Of a stretch of 64,000 nt of DNA, positions 46,489-59,450 are shown piece by piece. Position numbers and translations under genes: made by a program. The first letter of the stretch is position 1. Each line of letters begins with the position of its first letter. The stretch spans positions 209,539 through 273,538 of the forward strand of contig WNYE01000058.1 in the NCBI GenBank assembly GCA_021396245.1, in the 5' to 3' direction. The DNA is from Sporothrix humicola. Its lineage: Eukaryota > Ascomycota > Sordariomycetes > Ophiostomatales > Ophiostomataceae. The notes below the pieces were generated by a model. The model saw only the letters and a list, made by a program, of their open reading frames with translations. It did no database searches and was not told where the DNA came from.

Positions 46489-48375
46489 ATGGCTGACATG
46501 TACGTTTCTCATGATCTTTGCGCTTGGCAATTGGCTTTAATTGGGCCTCAATGACCTCATGGTGGATCCTGCTGACCTCTCCTCAAGCAACGTCGACGTT
46601 CTCGTTATCGGTGCTGGCCCGACTGGCCTCGGTGCTGCGAAGCGCCTGAACCACATCGTATGTTCTCTTTCTGCTCCTCTTTCTCTCTCGGCACGATGTG
46701 CTCCGTCGCAAGCTTCATTTTCTTTCTATATGCTAACAGCTCTGTGTAGAACGGCCCCTCATGGCTTATCGTTGACGCCAACGACAAGGCTGGTGGTCTT
46801 GCCTCGACCGATGTCACTCCCGAAGGCTTCGTACGTGATGCGCATATCCCTTCTTCTCCTTGTTATCTGCTCTGGACGTGCCAAGAAGACACCAGCTCTA
46901 ACATTTCTGCTTCTCCTCTAGCTCTACGATGTCGGCGGCCACGTTATCTTCTCCCACTACAAGTACTTCGACGACTGCCTCGACGAGGCCCTGCCCAAGG
47001 AGGACGACTGGTACCACCACCAGCGCATCTCCTACGTTCGCTACCGCGACCTCTGGGTCCCGTACCCTTTCCAGAATAACATCTCCGTCCTGCCCAAGGA
47101 CGACCAGGTCAAGTGCATTGACGGTCTCATTGACGCTGCTCTCGAGTGCCGCGTTGCCAACACCAAGCCCGCCAACTTTGACGAATGGATCCTGCGAATG
47201 ACCGGCAAGGGCGTTGCCGACTGCTTCATGCGCCCCTACAACTACAAGGTCTGGGCCGTTCCCACCACCAAGATGCAGTGCCAGTGGCTCGGTGAGCGTG
47301 TCGCTGCTCCCGACGTCAAGAACACCATCCGCAACGTCGTTCTGAACAAGGTCGCCGGCAACTGGGGCCCCAACGCCACCTTCCGCTTCCCTGCCCGTGA
47401 CGGTACGGGCGGTATCTGGATCGCCGTGGCCGATACCCTGCCCAAGGAGAAGAAGGTCTTTGGCAAGAAGGGCGAGGTTACCAAGGTCAACGCCGACAAG
47501 AAGATTGTCACCCTGGCCGACGGCACTACTATTGGCTACGGCAAGCTGGTCAACACCATGGCCGTCGACAAGCTCGTCGAGAAGATGGAGGACAAGGAGC
47601 TGGTTGACCTGTCCAAGGGCCTGTTCTACTCGTCGACCCACGTTATCGGTGTCGGTCTGCGCGGCGAGCTCCCCTCGCGCATTGGCGACAAGTGCTGGGT
47701 AAGTCTTGCGGTCTCATGAACGCCTGCCCACCTATTCTACCCGCAGTGGCTATACTAACATTGTGTCTTTCCTCCTAGCTCTACTTCCCCGAGGACAACT
47801 GCCCCTTCTACCGCGCCACCATTTTCTCCAACTACTCTCCTTACAACCAGCCCGAAGCCAGCGCCAAGCTGCCCACTCTGTACCACGCCGACGGCAGCAA
47901 GCCCGCGTCGAATGAGCCTCAGGAGGGCCCGTACTGGTCCATCATGCTCGAGGTGTCCCAGTCGGAGCTCAAGCCCGTCGACGAGGAAAACCTGCTCAAG
48001 GATTGTATCCAGGGCCTCATCAACACTGACATGATCAAGTCCACTGACGAGATCGTGTCGACCTACCACCGCAAGTTCGTCCAGGGCTACCCTACGCCCA
48101 CTCTGGAGCGCGAGGGTGTCCTCAAGGAGCTGCTGCCCAAGCTGCAGGACAAGGATATCCTGTCCCGTGGCCGCTTCGGCAGCTGGCGCTACGAGGTCGG
48201 CAACCAGGACCACTCGTTCATGCTCGGTGTCGAGGCCGTTGACCATATTGTTAACGGCGCCGTCGAGCTGACCCTCAACTACCCCGATTTTGTCAACTCG
48301 CGCCAGAACACCGAGCGCCGTCTGGACCAGACGTTTGCCTTTGGTGCCCAGGCCATTCCTACCCGTGAGAAGTGA
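46489..48375 (+). CDS. UDP-galactopyranose mutase
   Basis: Interconverts UDP-galactopyranose and UDP-galactofuranose (EC 5.4.99.9) using reduced FAD, supplying galactofuranose for cell-wall galactomannan and glycans. Exons 46489-46499, 46588-46657, 46750-46830, 46922-47698 and 47779-48375 give 511 residues; introns are 80-92 bp. The FAD fold begins VDVLVIGAGPTGLGAAKRL; then NGPSWLIVDANDKAGGLAS, YDVGGHVIFSHYKYFDD, WVPYPFQNNISVLP, MRPYNYKVWAVPTTKM and FRFPARDGTGGIW, and the C-terminal GRFGSWRYEVGNQDHSFMLG, all matching the Aspergillus enzyme in order and length. The 11-base first exon (MADI) uses an AAG acceptor, weaker than the TAG of the other introns; an unspliced alternative starts at an in-frame ATG at 46559 (MVDPADLSSSNVDVLVI). 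Function is certain; the first few residues are not. Neighbour: the divergent sugar-nucleotide transporter. Confidence 0.95.
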
Positions 48376-51300
48376 AGTGGTAGTATAGGCAGAGTGCATC
48401 GTATGCTTTATATCGGGCGAGCATAATATCCAGTTAATGAAAGCGAACTATATACTTGCAAGGAAAAATAAAGAAAAAGGGACAAAAATATGAGCATGCA
48501 TATTGCGGTTGCTCACAAATAGCGAAATGATTACTATGATTTAGTTTAGAGATGGAGATAAATAGAACGCGCTGATTTATCTATTCCCTTCTTTACCACT
48601 ATTCAATCCTGCCTTTCGTGACGGGCGCTGACAGTAAACATACGTCATTTACGGCCTGTGCATACGCCATCCATCACTGCGCCTGCGCTGATATCTATCT
48701 CCAGGTAACGAGCTGCTATTAAATTGCTGTTAAGATGAGAGTAGGCTCTTAAGGCGTTTGATATGTTGTGCTGGTTGTGGGTAGCGCGACTTTTGAATAT
48801 TTTCATATTGCTTCCTTTCCGTTTTGCGAGATGACTGTCAATTCAACTTATGTCAAAATAATGCTTTCTTTTACGTCCCGACAAAAACAAACATTGTCGC
48901 GACCAAGAAACGCCTCTCAAGCCACGCGCCCAAAAAGAAAGGTCTTGGAGACAGACACCTTTCATAGTTGTCGTCAAAATGTTTCACCTCGCACACGATT
49001 CGCGCGTCTCATTCGTGCCCACCAATTTCCAATGAGATGTTGGCTCTTTCATCGTCATAACGTCGTAATAAGTCACACTTTCTTTGTTCTCACTGTTCTT
49101 CGTCTCCCTTGTGTGCCTTGCTGTGCCTGACGCAAAGCATTAAGCATAAAAAAAGCAAAGCATAAATCGTGACATAGCGACGAGAGTCCACTCACGATCC
49201 CGCCACCGGCGTGCGCCTCACCTTTGTCGTAACGCCTTGCCATTTTCTTACGCAAGCTCGGCAAGCTACTTAGCCCTCTCACCGCCAGGGCTAGGCAAGA
49301 TAGTAAGCTTCAAGAAGGCAATCGATTGAAGAATTGCCAATGAAGAAATATGAGAACACAAAAGAGGCACCTGCATTACTGCGTACACCCATTTTTTAAT
49401 TGCTTCAATCACTGAGTGGACGGCTTGCAACACGCACAATCAAAGAGGAAAATGTGGCTTGCCCGCTGCGATTGGCTGTTCCTGGGCCTCCACTGACATC
49501 ATGCTGCGTTCTCAGAGTTGCTTTTTGGGTTTCTTTGCGGTTTGCGGTTTGCTGTGTTGCTTTCTTTTTTTGGGTGTGAAGATTCCAAGCAAAAAACGTA
49601 AGGCGGAAAGCGGCAGGGGGTACGGGAAGAAAGCCATGCATAAAGTAGTGCTGGTGTATCTTCTAGCGCTAAATATGTGGAGAGGTACATGGCCGCGACC
49701 TCTGGCGGAAACGCCTTTTGGAGAATCACTGGGAATTCTCGATTCACACTTTCCTCCGCGTCCAATCCCATCTTAACCAAGCTGCCCAGTTCGTACGTAT
49801 TATTGCCGGTGGAAGGAAGAAAAACAGGGAACGAACTGCTCGTCGCAAAAGGTAGCAGCACTGTTAGAAACTTGCACCTGCCTTGCTGTGTGTCGTGGGT
49901 TCAAACTGCAGTTTCCTTGCTCTTTCTGCGTGTTACGAGCAGCTCCTTCCCTGCCCAGACTGAGACTCGCAGCTGGCAAGAGCGAGAGGAGCATACGATA
50001 GCTGCAGCAGTGTCCCTTATCCAGAGAGGGAAGGAGGAAAGAGCCATTTTCTGTATTTTGTGAGCTTGGCCAGTCCAATGCACCTTCCTCACCTTTCCCA
50101 CCCGTCGACCGTACCTTCCTTCCTTACACAACTTGGCCTGGCTGCCTATGGCCTCCTGAATCCATGTGCCCTTCTTTTGACTCTCCCGTGCCTGCCTTTT
50201 TCGGTTCACGATCGTGACTGCATCTTCACCGCGTTTCCATCTCTCCTATCCTCCTTGAATAAAGCTTCACAGAGACAGAAAACCCCAGCCTTGGTAGGCA
50301 AATGCCCACGCAACCGAGATCAAAACCCAACCCAAATCCACACCAACGCCATCCCCTGAACGAATTGCGCACCGGTTTTCTCTTTGGCGCCCGATTTCTC
50401 ACCAAACGAGTGCTCAAAAAGGCAAAAGACACATACACAAAACGGCCAGGCCCAAGTTCGACGACTTTAGCGCCACCCACTTTCACGCTTTCAACGCTGA
50501 GTAAAGTGGGCATTTCGTGAGAAGAAAGAAAAGAAGCCCAGCGAACCCAGCTTCACAGGCCCAGAAAGCGTGCTTGTTGCTTGTCGACCAGGGCGAAGGA
50601 GAGACACAAAACGGCACTAAGCATCCCAAGTGGGCTTCCAGATTACCGTACCTCCGTGCTGGTGCTGGAAGGAAGAGTTCTGGGCGCCTGTCGCCTTCGA
50701 TTCGGGCTCGATTCCGTGCTGCCTATCGATACTTTACCCATTTCCCAAATCCAAGTCTAAATCTAAATCGAAACCGCCCGCCTCGTCGCAGCAATACACC
50801 GATATCGAGGAGGCAAAACAGTTCGCTGAAGAGAAGAGGCCAAGGAAATCACCGTTGAGAAACGCAACTCTGCGAGAAAGCCTGTGCGCATGCGCGGTCC
50901 CTTTTTTCGTTTCTCTTTTGCCTTTTCTTCTCTACCAGGGAAGCACGACGATACAAACAGGGTCCTACTTGCGAGGGTGCAGCGTACAGCTTCTCGAAAC
51001 GCGAACGCTCTCGGATAGTTCACTGTAACCCTATCGCAACCTCCCTTCCCGACTCCAGATCCTCCAACGACACCACAAGACCTCGCCCCCTCGAGAAACA
51101 ATTCACCAAGCTCGACGACCATCCTTCCTTCCACCATTACTCCCCGATTCCACTTGCTCGCCTCCCAACATCGCAAATTCACTTGCCGATCGACCTACCT
51201 TCAACACCCGACGATGCACGAACAGCGGATGCCTGGACAGACTGGCCGATTCTAAATCCTCCGAGGGAATCATACTGAGGAGCCCCGACGCACTACACAC

Positions 51301-51411
51301 AGCCCAAAGGGGCTTGAGCAAGCCGCTCTCTTTGCGACGGAACACCGGCAGCCGCGGAACGCTACACACCCACGTTACGCACGAAAGGACGGCCCGTGGC
51401 GCTTGCCCACC
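48376..51411. other. 3-kb spacer: UGM 3' end and leader of the large histidine kinase
   Basis: The first 400 bases are AT-rich 3' UTR-like sequence. From about 49.9 kb the plus strand becomes CT- and CA-rich and stays so to the kinase start, suggesting a long transcribed leader. Short frames here carry no motif. No RNA gene was recognised. Confidence 0.5.
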
Positions 51412-54400
51412 ATGGACAACCCGGCCGGACCGTCCGTCGACGACTCGCTCGATCCCCCGGCGCGCCTGTTCGATCGACTTCGACAGATCGCCGGATACAC
51501 ATGGGACGAGTCTCTACGACCACTACACACGAGCTATGACAACTGGTAGGTTCAGAGGAAGATCGGGAGGCCGTCGACATTCGGCCGGAAGACAAGACCG
51601 GCAAGGAGGACTGAAATAGGCCGCTACGACATCATTTACCGGAACTAACCCCATCTCCCAGGCATGTCTTTGGCACACGATTTGTTTCTCCTTACTCGAC
51701 ATCCTCCATATCTACAGTCCACTCGAGCCATGTCTCGAGCCCATCGCCGATCGGCCGCTTGGTTCACACCAGAACCTCTCCGACCGATGGTTCCCTCTTT
51801 TCCCCAACATCAACAGAATTAACAAGCGACATCAACACAGGGAGCGCGTCCCCAGCACCGAGTTCTGGTCCGCTGCCCCCACCGAACGAGGCTTTGATCG
51901 AAGAGCCAGTTGTGGCACGCATATCATACCATGTGCTACGGGAGGAGCGTTCTTTTCAAGTTATTAAGAGTCTGAATAACAGCGTTGATCCCGATGGCGA
52001 TCACATTGCGAAACCCGTCGATATCCTGCGCCTGCCGCCGCACCCCTCCGACCATGGCCCGCTCTTGGTCGCCATCTACCAAAGCCCCGGCCGCAGCCAA
52101 ATGTCCAAGTTCATCGACCTTGGCCCGGCCTTTTACTTTGCTCGCCGCGTCGGAGATTCGTGGGAAGCGTATATCAAACCTAACATGAATCTCGGACCAC
52201 CCATCAGCCTTGACCTGTTCCTCGAGTTTGCCATTGGAGCAACACAATGTCTGGAGATGATCCACCACAACCAACACATTGTGCACGGCGAGATCCGCGG
52301 CGACGCTTTCCACTTCAATGCAGAAACGCGCAAGGTTAAGCTGGTCTCGTTTGGCTCCGGCCTGCGGTCCTTTGAGCACGGTCTGATGAGCACCGGCTGG
52401 TCAACCTTGTCTAAGGAGCTCGGTGCCAAGAACAAGCTCATGTACATCAGCCCAGAACAAACGGGGCGTATGCCGGCCGAGCCGGACCTGCGCACCGACA
52501 TCTACTCGTTGGGTATTCTGTTCTGGACCCTGCTGGCCCAGCAGCCCGTTTTCGATGGCGAGCTGCCCTTGGACATTGTCCAGGGCGTCCTGGGCCACCG
52601 GATTATTAATGTCACCACCGTCCGCCTCGACGTGCCCGACGCCATTGGCCGCATCGTCCAAAAGTGCACGGCCAAGAACATCAACGACCGGTACCACTCG
52701 GCGAGCGGCTTGCGCCACGACCTGACGGAAGTGCAAACCTTTTTGAAGAACGGTGATTTGGCTGCTTTGAAGGACTGGCAGGTTGCTCAAAAGGACGTCT
52801 CGTCCTTCTTCATGCTGCCCACAGACATGATTGGCCGTGATGAGCCGCGGGAACGGCTGATCAAGGTCATTGAGCGTGTGGCAAAGAGCCATGCCATGGC
52901 TCACAAAACGGGCGGAAGCCGCTTTTCGGACGGCTCCAGCTTCAACGGATTCGAGGACACTGCGGACGGTTCTAGCGAAGGCGGCGGCAGCTCTCTCGAA
53001 GGTGCTAATGCCCGGAGTGGCTCTTTCACCCATACTGTGGCCTCTGACCCAAGACTTCGGAACAGTTTCCACCCTTCGTTCCAATCGGCCGACTCGCACA
53101 CCATCTCGGCCGACACTATGTCCTCTACTCACTCCAACCAACCTCCAGTCCGCCTTCCTCAACGGTCCTGGGAACGCCACCAATCCGTCTCATTCGATAC
53201 CAAGAGCCCTCTTGATAGCATCCTCGCCGAGCGGGAGGGCTTCTCACGCCATACAGGTGGCTCTTTGACAGCTGACTCTGGTAGCCTATCGCGTCAGCTG
53301 GGTTCTGCCAAGTTCCGTCGCCGGGGCCACTGCGAGATTGTTACGATCGAGGGCTCCGCGGGTCTTGGTAAGAGCTTCCTGGTTCAGTCTGTACTTAACG
53401 ACGCAAGACGACGTGGGTACTGCGCGACGGCCAAGTTCGACAAGGCCGGAAAGACGGCGTTCGGGCCTCTGCTGGGCCTGCTGTCCTCGCTTTTCCGCCA
53501 GGTCTGGGGCGAGCGGAACACCGATACACCGTTCCACCAGTCTTTAAGACAGTATGTCCTGCCGGTCTGGCCCATGCTGCACCAGCTCCTCGGTCTTCCT
53601 GAGTTCCTCTTTAATACGCCCGACGGGAGCTACCAATTGCCTTCCCGGATGCTCTCCAACGTCCACACGCCGACCAACTACTACGGCGGGAAGCACCCGC
53701 GCACGACTGATCTCAGACGCCGCGGATCTTCACCCAGCTCCACCACATCGTCTACCTTGAGCCCTATCAAGGCCAGCTCGGGTTCAGCGACAGGAAGCAC
53801 GAGGCCTTCCGTTGCTGCCTCTCAGGATTTCCTTCGCGCAGGCGCGGCGACAAAGTCCATTCGGCTTATGAACACTGTTCTGGACGTTCTTCGCATGTTC
53901 ACTGCCCACAAATTTATCTGCTTCTGCATCGACGACCTGCACTTCGCCGACGACGAGTCTCTGGAGCTGATCACGCAAATCATCGGCGCCCGCCTGCGGA
54001 TGGTTCTTATTATCACCTACCGCCCCGAAGAGATCTCTCCCGAAAAGGTGACGAACATTTTGAATCCGCCAGACTCGGACGACTTCAAGAAAAAGGGCGG
54101 CCCGACCATAACAAGGATCCAGCTGCGCCCTCTCAACGAAGAAGAAATCATTAAATATGTTGCCCTCACGCTCAGCCGGCCCGAGGCGGATGTTATCGCC
54201 CTTGCCGTCGTCATCCAGGCCAAGACCGCCGGCAATCCCTTTTTCATGCGCGAAATGCTCAGCGCCTGTTACAGGAAGAAGTGCATCCACTATAATTATC
54301 AAGACAGTGTATGGCGCTACGACCTGAACCGCGTTTTTGAGCAGTTCCAAGGCGACAGCGACTATGACCTCCTTAACACGGACTTTATCACGGGCCGCCT

Positions 54401-57400
54401 AATGGAACTACCAGCAGCATCGCGTGCCATTCTCGGCTGGGCGGCCCTTATTGGAGGCTCTTTCTCGTTTGACCTAATCTGCAACCTCGTTGGCGGGGAG
54501 TTTCTCTTTTTTGATTCATCGTGTCCCGAGCCGATCGACCAGCATTCACATGTCACGTTTTCTCAGGAGGATGCCGTACATGGCTTGGAGGTCGCTATCC
54601 AGGCATGCATCCTGACCACGAGCGAGACGGACGACGACTTCCGCTTTGCCCACGACCGCTATGTCTCTGCATCCAGCGACTTGGCCGTGTGCTCGCCCCG
54701 AAAGATGCATTACGTCATTGCCCGGACCCTGCTCGAGCACTACGGCGACAAGGCGCAAATGCGGGACATAACGGCTTCCCACATTTGCGACTCCACCGAG
54801 CTTCTCCGAGAGCACGTCCCCAAACTGGAGCCGTACCGCAAGCTGCTCTTTGAGTGTGGCCGTACTGCAACCGAGAACGGCGCCCGTCCAACTGCAGCCA
54901 AATACTATACTAGTGCTATTGCTTTGCTGCAGCCCAACCCCTGGGAGGACGATGGCGACGATACGACCTACGACGAGACCCTGCAGCTCCATCTGCGCAC
55001 GGCAGAGTGCTACCATTACGTCGGACTCCAGTCCATGGCAAACGGCGTACTGGGAACCATCTACAGCAACGCGAAACTGGCAATTGACAAGGCCCCGGCG
55101 TGGATTATCCAGTCCCGCATTTATGCGCAAGCGGGCGACTCGACGGACGCTCTCAACTGCCTCAAGACGTGCCTCAAAGACCTGGGTGTCTCTGTCATTG
55201 AAGACCCAACCTACGAGCAGTGCGACCGCGATTTCGAAAAGCTCTCGGCGCGTATACAGGCCATGGACAAGCTCGACCTGCAGAGCCCGCCCAATGCGGA
55301 GGACCCGGTCATGGCATCGATAGGAGCGGTGCTTGCCGAGGCCGCGAGCATTAGCTGGTGGAGCGACGGTATCTACTTTTACCACCTGTCTATTGTCATG
55401 GTCAACATGCACTTGGATGCAGGCGCTTTCCCACAGTCTGGTATGGGATTTCTGCACTTGGCGATGGTGTCCATTGCTCGATTCAACCGGATCAAGTTTG
55501 GCGCCGACCTGGGTTCTATCGGTTTGGAGCTGCTGGACCGCTTCCGCGAACCTTTCACCATGGCGCGCGGATACATGATTTATGCGACATTTGTAGGGCA
55601 CATCCAGTACCCGTTGTCCGTGACCGTCACGCAGCTGGAAGGATCTATGGAATACGGCGCGTCGGCGGGTGATCGGGTAACGGCCATTCTGGGATTCGGC
55701 TTGAACGCCATGATGCGCTTCTTTGCGAGCGATGTGTGTTCCGACCTCGAGGAGTTCTGCCAGTACTGTTGCGAAGAAATACCGAACTGGCAACAGGATC
55801 CACAGGGTGGCACCTTGTTGACGGCTGTTGGGCAAGTCAGCCGAGCTTTGCAGGGTAAGACGCGCAACTCGATTGCCCAGGAGGTCATGGACGACGACCA
55901 GCACCAGGCCGAATCGTACAAGAGCTGGCTGCGCGAGGGCACGACCAATGTGGAGCGCTCGCTGCTTATCTACGAGACCATGGAGGTGGTCCCGCTGTAC
56001 TTGTATGGCCACTACGACCGTGTGATCGAACTCAGCGAGCGCTGCATGGAGAAGCGGAACCTGATCCTGTCGGCCAGAAACACGCGCCTCGTCATGCTGT
56101 TTTACGGCCTGGCCCTCGCTGGACTCGAGCTGCGCCAGCAAGACTACCCGCAGCCCGACGACATTGAGAGCGGCAACCTTAGGGCCAGCCGCCTAGAGGC
56201 CACCATTATCAAGATCAGAGACCTCAGCCAGTGCATCCGCGACTGGGCAGCCGTCTGCGACATCAACTACTTTACATGGTACACGCTCCTAGACGCCCAG
56301 GTCTCGGAGCTTTCGAGAGACTGTGGGCGTGCCATCTATCAATACGAGGAGGCCCTGGACCACGCGGCCGAGCACGATTTCCTGTTCGAGGAAGCTCTGG
56401 GCAACTACCTGATGGCGGGCATTTTTATTCGCAAACGCGCCCGGCGGTCTGCCCGGTCTGCCCTGCGCGATGCCGTTGGCCTGTATCGGCAGCTCGGAGC
56501 CGTGGGTGTCGCTGACCACATTGAGGAGGAGCACAGCCTGCTTCTTCGTGGCCCGACACGCAATCTCCGGACCGTGGATACGGGCGTCCAGACCGACTTT
56601 ACCGCCGACACGACGACCGTCCAGTATCGTGCGATCGAACACGAGGAGGGCCAGAACACAGACGACGTCATGGCCGGCAACAACGAGACGAGCATGGCCG
56701 AGCTCAAGGGCGAGCGGATCGGCGTGTGGCGCGGCGCAATCAAGGCCGAAACCGAGTCCGGCGCGGCAGGTCTACCGGCGCTCGACATGATCGACTTGCA
56801 CGCCATCCTGCAGTCGTCCCAGGTCATCTCGTCTGAGTTGCGTGTCGACGAGCTGCTCAAGACCATGTGCGACGTGATCCTGCAGACGTGCGGCGGGTCG
56901 GCGACGCAGGCCGCTATCGTCGTGCAAGATGACGGAGGCGCGAATGTGGCGTCGGGCACGTCGTCGGACTGGGTTGTTGCTGCCAGCGGCGAGCCCGAGA
57001 AGGGAGCTGCCTCGCACCGCCCCGGCGTCCCCCTTAAGGGCACGTGCATGGTCGCCGAGAATGTCGTTTTGTACTGCATGCGGTTCCGTGAATCTGTGTT
57101 CGTGCCTGATCTGATCAGCGATGAACGGTTCGGCAACGTTAGCGACTGCTGGATCCAGAAGAATCCGCATAGCAAGTCGGTCATCTCGATCCCCATCTGC
57201 CACGCATCCAACCCTCTGCTGGGTGTCTTGTATCTGGAAGGACTGCCCGGCGCGTTTACCGATAGAAACGTGACCGTCCTGCAGCTCCTGGTCAACCAGA
57301 TCGGTATCAGCTATTCCAATGCGCTTTCGATCAAGGCGATCGAGAAGGTGTCGGCCGAGAACCGGTCCATGGTCACGATGCAGAAGACGGCGCTTCTCCA

Positions 57401-59450
57401 GGCCAAAGAAGCGGAGGCCAAGGCCAAGGCAGCCGAAAAGGAAGCCAAGCGCAACATGAAGCTGGCCGAAGCCGCCGAGAAGGAGGCGAAGCGCAACGTC
57501 AAGCTCGCCGAGGAAGCCACCAAGGCCAAGTCCATCTTCCTCGCCAACGTTTCGCACGAGCTACGCACGCCGCTCAACGGCGTTATTGGCAACTCGGAGC
57601 TGCTTCGCGACAGCAACCTGACCCCCGAACAACAAGAGATGGCCGAGGCCATCCGGCTGTCGGCCGACCTGCTTCTTATTGTGATCAACGACATTCTCGA
57701 CTTCTCACGCATGGAGGCCGAGAAGATGAAGTTGTACATTACCGCCTTCAACCCCAAGGAGCTGATGCCCGAAGTCGTGCGTGCCGCCTCGTACCGCAAC
57801 CAGGACAAGACCAAGGCCGGCAACGTCGAGATTATCAAGCAGATCAATCTCCCGCCCAATCTCTTTGTTTTTGGCGACCCTGTTCGACTGCACCAGGTTC
57901 TCGGAAACCTCATTGGCAACAGTATCAAGTTCACCGAGCGGGGCACAATCACGGTCGGTGCGTGCGTCGAGTCGGAGACCGAGGGCACTGTGACTTTGAC
58001 TTTCTGGGTCGAGGACACGGGCATCGGTATCCCGCCTGAGCAGCTCGCCAAGCTCTTCCAGCCGTTTAGCCAGGCCGACGCCAGCACGGCCCGCAAGTAC
58101 GGCGGCAGCGGTCTGGGTCTCAGTATCTGCAAGTCACTGATCGAGACCATCATGAAGGGCAAAATCTACCTGGAGAGCGCCGAGAATGCCGGCACGCGTG
58201 CGTGGTTCACGGTGACGTTTGATAAGGCCAAGGAAAACGCCACTGCTGGTGATATTCCTGCAACTGTACCTGCTTCCTCGCCCCTCGGTGACGAAAACTC
58301 CTCCAGCCCCATCACGTCCTCGTTCAATCTCGAATCGGCCCTCACGAACCCGGCCCTGCAGAGATCATCCCAACAGCATCACCATCCGCACCCGCTCCCG
58401 CTTCGTACCATTCCGGCCGCTGTCCCCGACGAAGAAGTGGTGTCGACCAACCCCTACATGGACCTCAGTCACATGGGCCACGACCAACTGCGCGTTTGCA
58501 TTGCCGAAGACAACCCCATCAACCGCAAGATCGCCATCCAGTACGTCCAGCGCTTGGGTTACAAGACGGCCGACGCCTACGACAATGGCCAAAAGGCCGT
58601 GGAGGCCCTGCGCGAAAAGGCCAACGAGGGCGTGCCGTACCACATTGTGCTCATGGACGTCCAAATGCCCGTGCTCGACGGCTACGAGGCCACCAAGCTG
58701 TTGCGGCGGGACCCCATCAAGGAGGTTCGCGAAGTCCTCGTTATCGCCATGACCGCCTCGGCCATCCAGGGCGACCGCGAAAAGTGCATCGCGGCCGGCA
58801 TGAACGATTACCTGGCCAAGCCTGTCAAGTCCGAGGTCCTCAAGAGCAAGCTCGACGCGTACATTTCCACCCCGCCGGGTAGCAGCCCGTATCCGACCAA
58901 GGACACGTCGACGCCGCACGACCTCCGGTTCAATGGCCACTTCCCGACGAGTCATAGCGCGGCTGGTTCGCGTTCCGGCTCCGTGTCTCGCTCCAACTCA
59001 CACCAGCGACGTGAGCAACAGCAACGGCCAGACCCTCAACCACAAGTCCCCAAACCGGTGCCCGCGGAACCCCCGTCGAACTTCCTCTCCAACGCGCCGG
59101 ACGCCCAAAATACAAAGCGCCAGCCAAAGAAGCTCACCAAGACGCGGGCCAACAGCGACGGCAACACCGTTCCTCCCGTCGCAGGTCCTTCTTCCCACTC
59201 GCACACACCTTCGCCGCCGCCGCTTCCCGCAGCCAATAGCCATCCCGGCACACTCTCGTCCACCAGCCAGGAAAAGACAAAACCGGCGCCGGCTGTCCTG
59301 CAAAAGAAGACGTTGACCAAGCGTCACAGCGGCCGGCACAGCCCTGAGAACAACAACGATGGCGGCAGCGGAAACGGCCATGCCGCTGGCGGCAACGACA
59401 GCAGTGGCAGCAGTTCCTTCATCTATCCTACCGCACCCACTGGTCCATAA
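51412..59450 (+). CDS. Group X-type hybrid histidine kinase (pseudokinase, AAA, GAF, HisKA, HATPase, receiver)
   Basis: Exon 51412-51545 and exon 51662-59450 join across a 116-bp intron (GTAGGT donor, CTAAC branch, CAG acceptor), giving 2640 residues; the join reads TSYDNWHVFGTRFVSPYSTS. Exon 2 alone has no in-frame ATG near its 5' end, so exon 1 is needed. Order: protein-kinase-like domain about 142-402, with HGEIRGD in place of HRD and VSFGSG in place of DFG but SPE and DIYSLGILFW intact; AAA-type NTPase with Walker A GSAGLGKS (about 609) and Walker B CIDDLHFADDES (about 800); long helical region; GAF about 1773-1931; coiled-coil KEAEAKAKAAEKEA; HisKA FLANVSHELRTPL (His2010); HATPase (DTGIGI, GGSGLGLS); receiver VLMDVQMPVLDG (Asp2377); Ser/Pro/Gln-rich tail. 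This is the layout of S. pombe Mak2/Mak3 and C. albicans Chk1, sensors of peroxide stress and of cell-wall or morphological cues. Confidence 0.95.

Noticed and set aside
54546..56141. 531-codon frame antisense to the large kinase (and the 304-codon frame antisense to allantoicase)
   Set aside because: Shadow frames of GC-rich coding DNA; the sense strand carries clear protein families.
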